The notes beneath the pieces are model-generated. The model saw nothing but the letters and a program-made list of their open reading frames with translations, was not told the DNA's origin and ran no database searches. A program made the translations under genes and the position numbers. A DNA stretch of 64,000 nt, from positions 3,676,001-3,740,000 of the forward strand of contig NZ_CP089924.1 in assembly GCF_021284765.1 (NCBI RefSeq), in the 5' to 3' direction. Shown here piece after piece: positions 34,231 to 44,390 of the stretch (positions are counted from its first letter, which is position 1; every line of letters begins with the position of its first letter). The stretch is from Lysobacter sp. 5GHs7-4 (GTDB lineage: Bacteria; Pseudomonadota; Gammaproteobacteria; Xanthomonadales; Xanthomonadaceae).

Positions 34231-34713
34231 ATGCTCCGCGTCACCAAACTCACCGACTACGCGACGGTCGTCCTGACCGTGCTTGCCGCCCATTGCGACG
34301 GCACGCCGGAGGCTGCGCCCGATACGGTGCTCAGCGCCTCCGAGCTGGCCGAGCGCGCCGGCCTGGAGACCCCGACCGTGAGCAAGCTGCTCAAGCCGCT
34401 GGCCCAGGCCGGCCTGGTCGAAGGCTTCCGCGGCGCCAACGGCGGTTACCGCCTGGCGCGGCCGGCCGATCGGATCGGCCTGATCGAGATCGTCGAGGCC
34501 ATGGAAGGGCCGCTGGGCATGACCGAGTGCAGCGTCCACGCCGGCAACTGCGGCATCGAGCAGCAGTGCGGCGTGCGCGCCAACTGGCGCCGCATCAACG
34601 ACGTCGTGGTCGAAGCCCTGCGCAGCGTGACCCTGGCGCAGATGCTGGCGCCGCCCGCGCCCCCGCCCGAACCCGACGCCAGGCGCATCGCATTGCGCCT
34701 GGCCAACGCATAG
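34231..34713 (+). CDS. Rrf2-family SUF operon regulator
   Basis: This 160-residue winged-helix regulator of the Rrf2 family (SUF-system regulator subgroup) opens MLRVTKLTDYATVVLTVLA, typical of IscR/RirA relatives. The recognition helix is ELAERAGLETPTVSKLLKPL (38-57), with a wing at FRGANGGYRLAR (67-78). Three conserved cysteines (C100, C107, C113 in TECSVHAGNCGIEQQC) would hold an iron-sulfur cluster that reports cluster supply. It heads the suf operon, 16 bp before sufB, and a palindrome overlaps the promoter. The Pro-rich C-terminal tail (APPAPPPEP) is probably disordered. The usual name in Xanthomonadaceae is sufR; the symbol is left blank because the cyanobacterial SufR is a different family. 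Confidence 0.9.
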   Translation: MLRVTKLTDYATVVLTVLAAHCDGTPEAAPDTVLSASELAERAGLETPTVSKLLKPLAQAGLVEGFRGANGGYRLARPADRIGLIEIVEAMEGPLGMTECSVHAGNCGIEQQCGVRANWRRINDVVVEALRSVTLAQMLAPPAPPPEPDARRIALRLANA

Positions 34714-34729
34714 ACAGTAGGCAGCCCCC

Positions 34730-36229
<1,500 letters not shown>

Positions 36230-36240
36230 TATCTGCTTTT

Positions 36241-36352
36241 CCTTCTCCCCCGGGAGAAGGTGCCCGAAGGGCGGATGAGGGTCCGGCGCGAGTACGTGGC
36301 AACGCGCTCGCGCCGGACCCTCACCCCAACCCCTCTCCCGCCGGGAGAGGGG
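36241..36352. repeat. Palindromic repeat inside the suf operon (CTCACCCC family, copy 3)
   Basis: Between sufB and sufC lie nested palindromes: TTCTCCCCCGGGAGAAGG; perfect 16-bp arms GAGGGTCCGGCGCGAG (36277-36292) and CTCGCGCCGGACCCTC (36307-36322); and then CTCACCCCAACCCCTCTCCC leading into a palindrome ending at 36352. As RNA this would form a long stable hairpin within an operon message. It matches copies at 5431 and 23901. Confidence 0.8.
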
Positions 36353-36374
36353 CCTAAAAGACACTGGAATACGT

Positions 36375-37139
36375 ATGCTCAAGATCGAAAACCTCCACGT
36401 CCGCGTCGCCGGCAAGGACATCCTCAAGGGTCTCTCGCTGGACCTGCAGCCCGGCCAGGTGCATGCGGTGATGGGGCCCAACGGCGCCGGCAAGTCCACG
36501 CTGGGCAACGTGCTCGCCGGCCGCGACGGCTACGAGGTGGTCGAGGGTTCGGTCACGTTCCAGGGCCGCGACCTGCTGGCGCTGGAGCCGGAAGAGCGCG
36601 CCGCCGAAGGCGTGTTCCTGGCCTTCCAGTACCCGGTCGAAATCGCCGGCGTCAACAACACCTACTTCCTGCGCGCCGCCCTCAACGCCCAGCGCAAGGC
36701 GCGCGGCGAAGCCGAGCTGGACTCGATCCAGTTCCTCAAGCTGGTGCGGCAGAAGCTGGCCGTGCTGCACCTGAAGGACGAGCTGCTCAATCGCGGCGTC
36801 AACGAAGGCTTCAGCGGCGGCGAGAAGAAGCGCAACGAAATCTTCCAGATGGCGGTGCTGGAACCCAAGCTGGCGATCCTGGACGAGACCGACTCCGGCC
36901 TGGACATCGACGCGCTCAAGAACGTGGCCGAGGGCGTCAACGCCTTGCGCTCGCCCGAGCGCGCGTTCCTGGTGATCACCCACTACCAGCGCCTGCTCGA
37001 CTACATCAAGCCCGACGTGGTGCACGTGCTGGCCGACGGCCGCATCGTCGAGAGCGGCGGGCCGGAGCTGGCGCTGGAGCTGGAAGCGCACGGCTACGCC
37101 TGGCTCAAGGACCGCATCGCACCGACCGCGGCGGCCTGA
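36375..37139 (+). CDS. sufC: Fe-S assembly ATPase SufC
   Basis: This 254-residue ABC-type ATPase of the SufBC2D complex has Walker A GPNGAGKST (34-42), a Q-loop in AFQYPVEIAGVNNTYFLRAA, the signature GFSGGEKKRNEIFQMAVLEP and Walker B KLAILDETDSGLDIDALKNV. The H-loop is VITHYQRLLDYI. ATP hydrolysis drives shape change of SufB-SufD during cluster assembly. The cytoplasmic protein has no membrane partner. It overlaps nothing upstream (145-bp gap with a palindrome), and sufD starts one base after its stop. Confidence 0.96.
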   Translation: MLKIENLHVRVAGKDILKGLSLDLQPGQVHAVMGPNGAGKSTLGNVLAGRDGYEVVEGSVTFQGRDLLALEPEERAAEGVFLAFQYPVEIAGVNNTYFLRAALNAQRKARGEAELDSIQFLKLVRQKLAVLHLKDELLNRGVNEGFSGGEKKRNEIFQMAVLEPKLAILDETDSGLDIDALKNVAEGVNALRSPERAFLVITHYQRLLDYIKPDVVHVLADGRIVESGGPELALELEAHGYAWLKDRIAPTAAA

Positions 37140-37140
37140 C

Positions 37141-38433
37141 ATGAGCGCCTTGCTGGACTCCTTCTCCGAAGCGCTGGCCCCGCTGCTGCAGCGCCAGCGC
37201 TACCACGGCCCGCAACGCAGCCAGGCGATGGACGCCGCACTGCGGGCCGGCCTGCCGCATGCGCGCAGCGAGGCTTGGAAGTACACCCCGCTGCGCAACC
37301 TTGAGCGTCGCCGCTACGCCGCGCCGCAGCCGGGCCTGTTCGACGCCGCCCTGCTGGCCGCGATTCCGGCGCCGCGTTTGGTGTTCAACAACGGCCGCTA
37401 CGACGCCGCCCTGTCCGACCTCGGCGGCCTCGCCGCCGGCGTCTCGCTGCGGCCGCTGTCGCAGGTGCTGGCCGAAGACGATGCGCGCGCGTCGAATTTC
37501 CTGGAGCGCCGCTATGAGCGGCCCGAGGACATCTTCGCCCGCGTCAACGCCGCCCTGGCCGAGGACGGCGCGGTGCTCAAGGTCGCCGCCGGCACCCAGG
37601 GCGGCAGCGTGCATCTGGTGTTTGTGGGCGCGCCCGTCGAGGGCGACATCGCCTGGCACCTGCGCAACCTCATCGAACTGCAGGAAGGCGCCAGCCTGAC
37701 CGTGGTCGAGCACCAGCTCGGCGGCGGCGAGCACAGCCACCTGGGCAACAGCGTCAGCCACGTGCACCTGGCCACGCGCGCCGCGCTCACGCACGCGCGC
37801 GTGCAGGACGAGGCCGCGGGCGCGGTGTCGATGGCGCGCACCGACGCCGTGCTGTCGCGCGAAGCGGTCTACCGCCGCCTCGACCTGGAACTGGGCGCGG
37901 CCCTGTCGCGCCACGAACTCAATGTCGCCCTGCACGGCGAAGCCGCGCGCGTGCACGCCAACGGCGTGCTGCTGGCGACCGGCAAGCGCCATCTCGACAC
38001 CCGCCTGGGCATCGACCATGTCGGCCGCGACAGCGCCTGCGACCTGGTCTGGCGCGGCATGGGCGCCGGCCGTTCGCGTGCCGCTTTCCACGGCGGCATC
38101 CTGATCCGCGAAGGCGCCGACGGCACCGCGGCGATGCTGTCGAACAAAAACCTGCTGCTGTCCGAAGGCGCCGAGATCGACACCCAACCGGTGCTGGAGA
38201 TCCACGCCGACGAGGTCCAGGCCGCGCACGGCGCGACCGTCGGCCAGCTCGACGCCAACGCCCTGTTCTACCTGCGCTCGCGCGGCGTGCCCGCCGAGCA
38301 GGCGCGCGCGCTGCTGACCGCCGCGTTCTGTCGCGAGACGCTGAGCGTGTTCGACGACGCCGGACTGCGCGCGTTGCTGGAAGCGCGCCTGGACACCGCC
38401 CTGTCCGCGCTGGAAGCAGGCACCGCCGCATGA
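37141..38433 (+). CDS. sufD: Fe-S assembly protein SufD
   Basis: SufD, 430 residues, is the SufB-like partner in SufBC2D, helping iron entry. It has the N-terminal SEAWKYTPLRNLERRRYA (about 42-59), a beta-helix core (for example GEHSHLGNSVSHVHLATRAA, about 197-216), GRDSACDLVWRGMGAGRSRA, and the C-terminal VQAAHGATVGQLDANALFYL then RSRGVPAEQARALL shared by the family. The start ATG is one base past the sufC stop. Its stop overlaps the sufS start by four bases (ATGA). Confidence 0.95.
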   Translation: MSALLDSFSEALAPLLQRQRYHGPQRSQAMDAALRAGLPHARSEAWKYTPLRNLERRRYAAPQPGLFDAALLAAIPAPRLVFNNGRYDAALSDLGGLAAGVSLRPLSQVLAEDDARASNFLERRYERPEDIFARVNAALAEDGAVLKVAAGTQGGSVHLVFVGAPVEGDIAWHLRNLIELQEGASLTVVEHQLGGGEHSHLGNSVSHVHLATRAALTHARVQDEAAGAVSMARTDAVLSREAVYRRLDLELGAALSRHELNVALHGEAARVHANGVLLATGKRHLDTRLGIDHVGRDSACDLVWRGMGAGRSRAAFHGGILIREGADGTAAMLSNKNLLLSEGAEIDTQPVLEIHADEVQAAHGATVGQLDANALFYLRSRGVPAEQARALLTAAFCRETLSVFDDAGLRALLEARLDTALSALEAGTAA

Positions 38434-39662
38434 ACGCTGCCGCCGCCCCTATCGACTGGGCCGCCGTCCGCGCCGACTTCCCGCTGTTGGCGCGCGAGGT
38501 GCACGGCAAGCCGCTGATCTATTTCGACTCGGCCAACACCGGCCAGAAGCCCGAAGCGGTGATCGCCGCGGTCGACGACTTCTACCGCCGCCACAACGCC
38601 AACGTCAGCCGCGCGGTGCACGCGCTGGGCACCGAGGCCACCGAGGCCTACGAAGGCGCGCGCAACAAGCTGGCGAAGTTCCTCAACGTGCGCGCCGACG
38701 AGCTGGTGCTGTGCAGCGGCACCACCTTCGCGCTGAACCTGGTCGCGTATTCCTGGGCGCTGCCGCGGCTGCAGCCCGGCGACGCGATCATGCTCACGCG
38801 CATGGAGCACCACGCCAACATCGTGCCCTGGCAGTTGGTCGCCCAACGCACCGGCGCGGTCATCAAGGTCGCCGAGATCGACGCCCTGGGCCAGCTCGAC
38901 CTGCCGCAGTTGTACTCGCTGCTGACCCCGGACGTGAAGCTGCTGGCGCTGACCCACGTGTCCAACGTGCTGGGCACGGTCAATCCGGTGCGCGAGATCT
39001 GCCGCGAGGCGCGCAAGCGCGGCATCATCAGCGTCGTCGACGGTTCGCAGGCCGCGCCGCACCGCGCGCTCGACATCGCCGCGATCGGCTGCGACTTCTA
39101 TGCCATCACCGGCCACAAGATGAACGGCCCCACCGGCACCGGCGCGCTGTGGGCGCGGCGCGAGCATCTGGCGCAGATGCCGCCGTTCCTCGGCGGCGGC
39201 GAGATGATCAAGGAAGTGCGCTTCGAGGGCACGGTGTTCAACGACGCGCCGCACAAGTTCGAGGCCGGCACGCCCAACATCGCCGGTTTCGTCGGCCTGG
39301 GCGCGGCGGTGGACTACTTGTCGGCCCTGGGCATGCAGCACGTGGAGGCACGCGAGCAGGCGCTGCTCGAGTACGCGACCGCCGCGCTGTCGGCGGTGCC
39401 CGGCCTGCGCATCTTCGGCCAGGCGCAGGAAAAAGCGGCGGTGATCAGCTTCCTGGTCGAGGGCGCCCACGCGCACGACCTGGCCACCCTGCTCGACCTG
39501 GAAGGCGTGGCGATCCGCTCCGGCCATCATTGCGCGCACCCGCTGATGCACCATTTCGGCGTGCCTGCGACCTGCCGCGCCTCGCTGGCCTACTACAACA
39601 CCTACGACGAGATCGACGCTTTCGTCGCCGCCTTGAACAAAGTCCGCACCCTGCTCGCATGA
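38430..39662 (+). CDS. sufS: Cysteine desulfurase SufS
   Basis: SufS, 410 residues, is a group II PLP-dependent cysteine desulfurase. It takes sulfur from cysteine for SufB. It has IYFDSANTGQKPEAVIAAVD (about 31-50), the PLP lysine near residue 230 (YAITGHKMNGPTGTGALWAR), and the active-site cysteine near residue 368 in IRSGHHCAHPLMHHFGV. Group II enzymes usually need SufE or SufU as a partner, but neither is encoded in this operon, so one is expected elsewhere. Its ATG overlaps the sufD stop, and its stop overlaps the GNAT start. Confidence 0.95.
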   Translation: MNAAAAPIDWAAVRADFPLLAREVHGKPLIYFDSANTGQKPEAVIAAVDDFYRRHNANVSRAVHALGTEATEAYEGARNKLAKFLNVRADELVLCSGTTFALNLVAYSWALPRLQPGDAIMLTRMEHHANIVPWQLVAQRTGAVIKVAEIDALGQLDLPQLYSLLTPDVKLLALTHVSNVLGTVNPVREICREARKRGIISVVDGSQAAPHRALDIAAIGCDFYAITGHKMNGPTGTGALWARREHLAQMPPFLGGGEMIKEVRFEGTVFNDAPHKFEAGTPNIAGFVGLGAAVDYLSALGMQHVEAREQALLEYATAALSAVPGLRIFGQAQEKAAVISFLVEGAHAHDLATLLDLEGVAIRSGHHCAHPLMHHFGVPATCRASLAYYNTYDEIDAFVAALNKVRTLLA

Positions 39663-40204
39663 ACGACACGCCCCTGAGTTTCCGTCCCGCCACCCACGCC
39701 GACATCGACGCGCTGGTGGCCCTGGTCGAATCGGCCTACCGCGGCGACAGCAGCCGCGTAGGCTGGACCACCGAGGCCGACCTGCTCGGCGGCCGCCGCA
39801 CCGGCGCCGACGACATCATCGAATGCATCGAGCGCCCGCACAGCGTGCTGCTGGTGGCCGAACGCGCCGCCGATGGCGGCGACCCGGAGCTGCTGGCCTG
39901 CGCGCACGTCGCGATCGAGGACGGCGCCGGCTACTTCGGCCTGTTCTCGGTGCGCCCGAGCCTGCAGGGCGGCGGCATCGGCAAGATCGTCATCAACGAA
40001 GCCGAGCGCATCGCGCGCGAGGACTGGCGGCTGCCGGCGATGCGCATGACCGTGATCGACGTGCGCAGCGAGCTGATCGCCTATTACGAGCGCCGCGGCT
40101 ACCGCCGCACCGGCGTGATCAAGCCGTTCCCGTACGGCGATGCGCGTTTCGGCGATCCCAAGCGCGACGATCTGCGCTTCGAGGTTCTGGAAAAGCTGTT
40201 CTGA
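39659..40204 (+). CDS. GNAT-family N-acetyltransferase in the suf operon
   Basis: This 181-residue acetyltransferase opens LSFRPATHADIDALVALVES (6-25). The acetyl-CoA loop is VRPSLQGGGIGKIVINEAER (about 99-118), and the C-terminal motif is ELIAYYERRGYRRTGVIKPF. The Q-x-x-G-x-G/A pattern needed for acetyl-CoA binding is present (QGGGIGK). Its ATG overlaps the sufS stop (ATGA), so it is translated with the suf operon. The acceptor is unknown; its fixed place after sufS suggests it modifies a Suf protein or a small molecule in cluster supply, but that is speculation. Confidence 0.85.
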   Translation: MNDTPLSFRPATHADIDALVALVESAYRGDSSRVGWTTEADLLGGRRTGADDIIECIERPHSVLLVAERAADGGDPELLACAHVAIEDGAGYFGLFSVRPSLQGGGIGKIVINEAERIAREDWRLPAMRMTVIDVRSELIAYYERRGYRRTGVIKPFPYGDARFGDPKRDDLRFEVLEKLF

Positions 40205-40261
40205 GCACCGCGCCAGCCCGCCGTTGACCGGCCACCAGCCAGCCGTAAGAGAGCACGCACC

Positions 40262-40585
40262 ATGGGCAACTGGATTTTCGTTTGCGCCACCTCGCAGTTG
40301 CTGCCTGGCGAGTCCACCGTGGCCTGGGACGGCGACACGCCGATTCTGGTCTGCAACTACGACGGCGACTATTACGCGCTGGAGGACAAGTGCTCGCACG
40401 AGGACTTCGAGCTTTCGGCCGGCAACTACGACGGCGAAGCCGCCACGGTCGAGTGCGTGCTGCACGGCGCCAAGTTCGACATCCGCGACGGCCGCCCGCT
40501 GTGCGCGCCGGCTTACAGCCCGGTGCCGAAGTTCCCGGTCAAGGTCGACGACGTCGGCGTCTGGACCCGCGACGACCGCGGCTGA
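40262..40585 (+). CDS. Rieske-type [2Fe-2S] ferredoxin in the suf operon
   Basis: This 107-residue soluble Rieske protein has cluster ligands Cys44-His46 (DKCSHEDFELS) and Cys65-His68 (ECVLHGAKFDIRDGRP), the standard C-x-H and C-x-x-H pair. It lacks the membrane anchor of respiratory Rieske subunits and resembles the small ferredoxin subunits (BphF/NirD-like) that carry electrons to oxygenases or other redox enzymes. It ends the suf operon, 57 bp after the GNAT gene, and converges on an esterase gene. It may supply electrons for cluster assembly, or act as a recipient of clusters. Confidence 0.9.
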   Translation: MGNWIFVCATSQLLPGESTVAWDGDTPILVCNYDGDYYALEDKCSHEDFELSAGNYDGEAATVECVLHGAKFDIRDGRPLCAPAYSPVPKFPVKVDDVGVWTRDDRG

Positions 40586-40615
40586 TGCGGCCCGGCGATC
40601 GGGCCGCGACCCTGT

Positions 40616-41662
40616 TCAATCCTTGCTCAAGGCGCGTCGCAGCGCGGCCTGCCAGCTGGCGCTGAACTCGCGCGAGACTCGCGCCTGCCCGCTCATGATG
40701 TCGAAGCCGTGATAGGCACCTGGCACTACCTGCAGCTCGACGGGCACGCCGGCCTCGATCAAACGCGCGGCAAACGCCAGGTCCTCCTGCGCGAACAGGT
40801 CCAGGGCGCCCACGCCCATCCACGTCGGCGGCAGACCGCGCAGATCGGAGACGCGCGCCGGCACCGCTTCGGCGGGCGCCGTGTCCATGGTCGGCGTGCG
40901 CCCCAACACCGATGTCCAACCGTAGGCGTTCGAGCCCTCGTTCCAGATGTAGCGCCCGACGTGCGCGGGCGCTGAGCGCAGCGTGGTGCGGTCGTCCAGC
41001 ATCGGGTAGCGCAACACCTGTAAGCGGATCGAGTGCTCGCCGCGGTCGCGCGCGCGCAAGGCCACCGCGGCCGCGAGGCCGGCGCCTGCGCTCTCGCCAA
41101 GCAGGGCGATGCGGGCGGAGTCGACGCCCAGCGCATCGGCCGAGCGATGCAGCCAGCCCAGCGCCGCGTAGGCGTCGTCCAACCCAGCCGGGGTCGGGTG
41201 TTCGGGCGCGAGCCGGTAGTCGACCGACACCACCACCACTTCCAGCGCGCTCGCCAGTCTCTGCAATTCGGGCATCACCACTTCCGGCACGCCTACGACA
41301 TAGCCTCCACCGTGCAGATGCAGCACCGCCGGCTTGCCGCCCCGTTCGGGGGCGGGATCGAAGATCAGCACGCGCAGACGCGGATTGCCGGCACCGCCTT
41401 CGATGTAGCGCTCTAGCGGCTGAACGGCCGGCGGCGGCAGGGTCGGCGGCGGCGGCGCCCGGCGCACCGCCTGCACGTTGCTCCCATCCAAGGTCAATGC
41501 CGGAATCTGCGCCAGCACGGCGCGCAACTCCGGATCGACCTGCGCCAACGCGGCCGCATCGACGGCAGCCGTCGCGGTGCCCGACGCCGATTGGGCGCCG
41601 GCGTCCGCCGCACACAGGCAGGCGATCAGAGCGAGGGACGAAGCAGGAACGGATCGACGCAT
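40616..41662 (-). CDS. Exported HSL-family alpha/beta hydrolase (esterase)
   Basis: This 348-residue esterase has a signal peptide (SLALIACLCAADAGAQ), so it is periplasmic or secreted. Hormone-sensitive-lipase-family motifs are complete: HLHGGGYVVGVPEV (oxyanion HGGG), nucleophile Ser in LLGESAGAGLAAAV, then a catalytic Asp in the LDLFAQEDLAFA region and His in PGAYHGFDIM. A clear AGGAG site lies 5 nt before the ATG. Substrates are probably short acyl esters. It stands alone and converges with the suf operon. Confidence 0.88.
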   Translation of the reverse strand: MRRSVPASSLALIACLCAADAGAQSASGTATAAVDAAALAQVDPELRAVLAQIPALTLDGSNVQAVRRAPPPPTLPPPAVQPLERYIEGGAGNPRLRVLIFDPAPERGGKPAVLHLHGGGYVVGVPEVVMPELQRLASALEVVVVSVDYRLAPEHPTPAGLDDAYAALGWLHRSADALGVDSARIALLGESAGAGLAAAVALRARDRGEHSIRLQVLRYPMLDDRTTLRSAPAHVGRYIWNEGSNAYGWTSVLGRTPTMDTAPAEAVPARVSDLRGLPPTWMGVGALDLFAQEDLAFAARLIEAGVPVELQVVPGAYHGFDIMSGQARVSREFSASWQAALRRALSKD

Positions 41663-42005
41663 GGGTACTCCTGTGTGAGGGGCGGCGCTTGAGCGCTGCG
41701 TCGCAGGTCGCCGGGGCGTGGCCTGCCTTCATCTGGCCCGCCACGCCGACAGATCGGAACAGCCTGCCAGGGCCAAGCGCTGCCCATTTCGAAGTTGTCC
41801 GAAGCATGACACTGCCTCATCGCCCTCGGTTTCCCCTGCCCCTGCCGGCTTCCCCAGCCCCCTCTGGCGCGTTTCGACCACCGCCGAGCCGGTTTTTCTC
41901 GACTCCGCGTTCATTTTTCGTTGCAAATGCGAATCGCTCTCATTAATATTCCCGATTGACGCGGCCCCAGCGGCCGCACCTCCCCTACGCTTTCTCGGAA
42001 TTCCC
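41663..42005. promoter_or_regulatory. Intergenic control region before the TonB receptor
   Basis: Divergent space between the esterase (minus) and the receptor (plus). Its right end is AT-rich and carries the Fur box and promoter given separately. The left end holds the AGGAG ribosome site of the esterase. I see no gene in it. Confidence 0.6.
41921..41949 (+). promoter_or_regulatory. Promoter with embedded Fur box
   Basis: The -35 TTGCAA (41921-41926), 17-bp spacer and -10 TAATAT (41944-41949) form a good sigma-70 promoter. The spacer is filled by AATGCGAATCGCTCTCATT (41926-41944), which matches 14 of 19 positions of the Fur consensus core AATGATAATCATTATCATT. Fur bound with iron would cover both promoter elements, so the downstream island should be switched on by iron starvation. 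Confidence 0.75.
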
Positions 42006-44327
42006 ATGTCGACCACGAAGTTCGTCGTGTCGCCGCTTGCCGGCGCCCTTGCTCTCGCCCTCAGCGTTCCTGCGGTCGCCGCCCCCGCGCCCGACCCCCA
42101 GGCCAAGGATCTGGACGGCGTCGAAGTCCACGGCGTGAAGGTGCAGAAGGCCAGCTCGGGCAAGTACACCGCGCCGCTGCGCGATACCCCGCAGACGATC
42201 ACCGTGATCGACCGCAGCACCATCGACGGCCAGAACCTGCTGTCGCTGCAGGACATCCTGGCGACCCTGCCGGGCATCACCTTCGGCGCCGGCGAAGGCG
42301 GCGGCGGTTTCGGCGACAAGATCAACCTGCGCGGCTTCGACGCCAGCAACGACATCACCGTCGACGGCGTGCGCGACAGCGGTCTGTACAGCCGCACCGA
42401 TCCGTTCAACCTGGAATCGGTGGAAGTCATCAACGGCGCCAACTCGGTCTACTCGGGCGCGGGCTCGGTGGCCGGCACCATCAACCTGGTCAGCAAGTCG
42501 GCCGGCGCCACCGAATTCCACCGCGCCAGCATCGCCGCGGGCACCGACGACTACGCCCGCGTCACCGCCGACAGCAACTTCCTGCTCGGCGAGAGCAGCG
42601 CGTTCCGCATCAACGTGATGGCGCACCAGAACGACGTACCCGGCCGCGACGTCGAGCGCAACGAGCGCTGGGGCATCGCGCCCTCGCTGACCTTCGGCCT
42701 GGGCAGCGACACCACCTGGACGCTGAACTACGTCCACCAGGAAGACGACAACATCCCCGAGTACGGCGTGCCGTTCTTCAACGGCGGCCCGCTGCCGGGC
42801 GTCGATCCGTCGACCTATTACGGCTACAAGAACATCGACAAGCAGGAAATCGAGTACGACTCGCTGACCTCGATCCTGGAGCACCGTTTCAGCGACACCA
42901 TGAAGGTGCGCAACCTGACGCGCTGGCAGCAGGTCGACCAGTTCTCGCTGGTGGACGCGGTGCAGGGCACCTGGTGCATGCCCAACGGCCTCACTCCGCT
43001 CGGCGTCGCCTGCCCGGCCGGCGTGGGCCCGGGCCGCTACTTGCCCAGCGGCCCGCGCGGTTTCGGCCGCGACACCCGCAACACCACGCTGTACACCCAG
43101 ACCGACCTGACCACCGAGTTCAACACCGGCCCGGTGCAGCACACCCTGGTCGCGGGCTTCTCGGTGATGCACGAAAGCTTCGACCTGGACACCACCAGCG
43201 ATTTCCGCAACGCCAACGGCACCAACCCGTACATCACCGGCCTGCCGACGATGGACATGTTCAACCCGGACAACGTCTACCGCGGCCCGATCAACCGCAC
43301 CCTGACCGGCCGCACCGAAGGCGAGCTCGACAACCAGGCGATCTACGTGTTCGACACCATCAAGTTCAGCGAGCAGTGGTTGCTGAGCCTGGGCGCGCGC
43401 TACGAGCACAACGAAGGCAAGACCAACACCGCCACCGTGGTGCTGGCGCCGACCACCGTGGGCGCGCCGCTGCCGGCGCAGCCGATCGGCACCGTCACCG
43501 GCTACGGCGTGCCGGCCAAGAACACCGACGATCTGTTCTCGTATCGCGCGGGCTTGGTCTACAAGCCGGTCGAGAACGTCAGCATCTACGCCGCCTACGG
43601 CAACTCCAAGACGCCGTCCAAGGCCTCGGTCAACGGCTCGTGCACGCTCACCAGCACCACCGGCACCGCCAACTGCACGGTCGATCCGGAAACCGCGGTC
43701 AACTACGAGATCGGCGCCAAGTGGGACCTGTTCGACGGCCGCCTGGCCCTGACCGGCTCGCTGTTCCGTAACGATCGCGAGAACTACAAGGTCTCCGATC
43801 CGGGCAACCCGAACAACCCGACCGGCGCGCAGCAGCTCGACGGCCGTGCGCGCGTCGACGGCGCGATGCTGGGCCTGTCCGGCCTGCTCACCGACCATTG
43901 GGCCGTCTACGCCAACTACGCCTACCTCGACAGCGAAGTCGTGCAGGGCGTGTCCGACCGTCAGGCCGGCCTGGGCCTGGACTACACCAAGGGCGACCGC
44001 CTGCTGAACGTGCCGGAGCACTCCTTCAGCCTGTGGACCACCTACGACCTGTCGCCCAAGTGGCAGATCGGCTACGGCGCGACCTACCAGGGCAAGATCT
44101 GGCTGACCCAGCACAGCGCGACCAACCCCAACGGCCCGCTGGTCACCGCCGACAGCTATTGGACCCACCGCGCGATGGTCAACTACAAGATCAACCGCAA
44201 CGCCGCCCTGCAGCTCAACGTCAGCAACCTGGCCGACGAGGAGTACTACACCCGCATCCGCAACAACGGCTGGGCGACGCCGGGCGAGGCGCGCCAGGTG
44301 GTATTGAGCGCCAACTTCACGTTCTAA
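42006..44327 (+). CDS. TonB-dependent siderophore receptor (Fiu/PiuA-like)
   Basis: This 773-residue outer-membrane receptor has a signal peptide (LAGALALALSVPAVAA), a plug domain (LRDTPQTITVIDRSTIDGQN, about 58-77; GFGDKINLRGFDASNDITVD; GSVAGTINLVSKSAG) and a 22-strand-type barrel. It ends RQVVLSANFTF with the C-terminal aromatic residue. Plug and barrel patterns fit the catecholate receptor group. The piuC-like gene that follows supports a PiuA/Fiu assignment. It transports ferric siderophores using TonB energy. Expression is expected to be Fur-repressed through the box at 41926-41944. The ATG at 42006 gives the signal peptide directly. Confidence 0.9.
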   Translation: MSTTKFVVSPLAGALALALSVPAVAAPAPDPQAKDLDGVEVHGVKVQKASSGKYTAPLRDTPQTITVIDRSTIDGQNLLSLQDILATLPGITFGAGEGGGGFGDKINLRGFDASNDITVDGVRDSGLYSRTDPFNLESVEVINGANSVYSGAGSVAGTINLVSKSAGATEFHRASIAAGTDDYARVTADSNFLLGESSAFRINVMAHQNDVPGRDVERNERWGIAPSLTFGLGSDTTWTLNYVHQEDDNIPEYGVPFFNGGPLPGVDPSTYYGYKNIDKQEIEYDSLTSILEHRFSDTMKVRNLTRWQQVDQFSLVDAVQGTWCMPNGLTPLGVACPAGVGPGRYLPSGPRGFGRDTRNTTLYTQTDLTTEFNTGPVQHTLVAGFSVMHESFDLDTTSDFRNANGTNPYITGLPTMDMFNPDNVYRGPINRTLTGRTEGELDNQAIYVFDTIKFSEQWLLSLGARYEHNEGKTNTATVVLAPTTVGAPLPAQPIGTVTGYGVPAKNTDDLFSYRAGLVYKPVENVSIYAAYGNSKTPSKASVNGSCTLTSTTGTANCTVDPETAVNYEIGAKWDLFDGRLALTGSLFRNDRENYKVSDPGNPNNPTGAQQLDGRARVDGAMLGLSGLLTDHWAVYANYAYLDSEVVQGVSDRQAGLGLDYTKGDRLLNVPEHSFSLWTTYDLSPKWQIGYGATYQGKIWLTQHSATNPNGPLVTADSYWTHRAMVNYKINRNAALQLNVSNLADEEYYTRIRNNGWATPGEARQVVLSANFTF

Positions 44328-44390
44328 TCCGGACTTCCACGTCCGCGCGCGCCGCCCGGGACCTCCCGGGCGGCCGCATTGAGGCCATCC

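Noticed and set aside
36241-36352. A rho-independent terminator ending sufB
   Set aside because: The stem has no T-run and the pattern is a dispersed repeat; sufC continues on the same strand, so full termination is unlikely.
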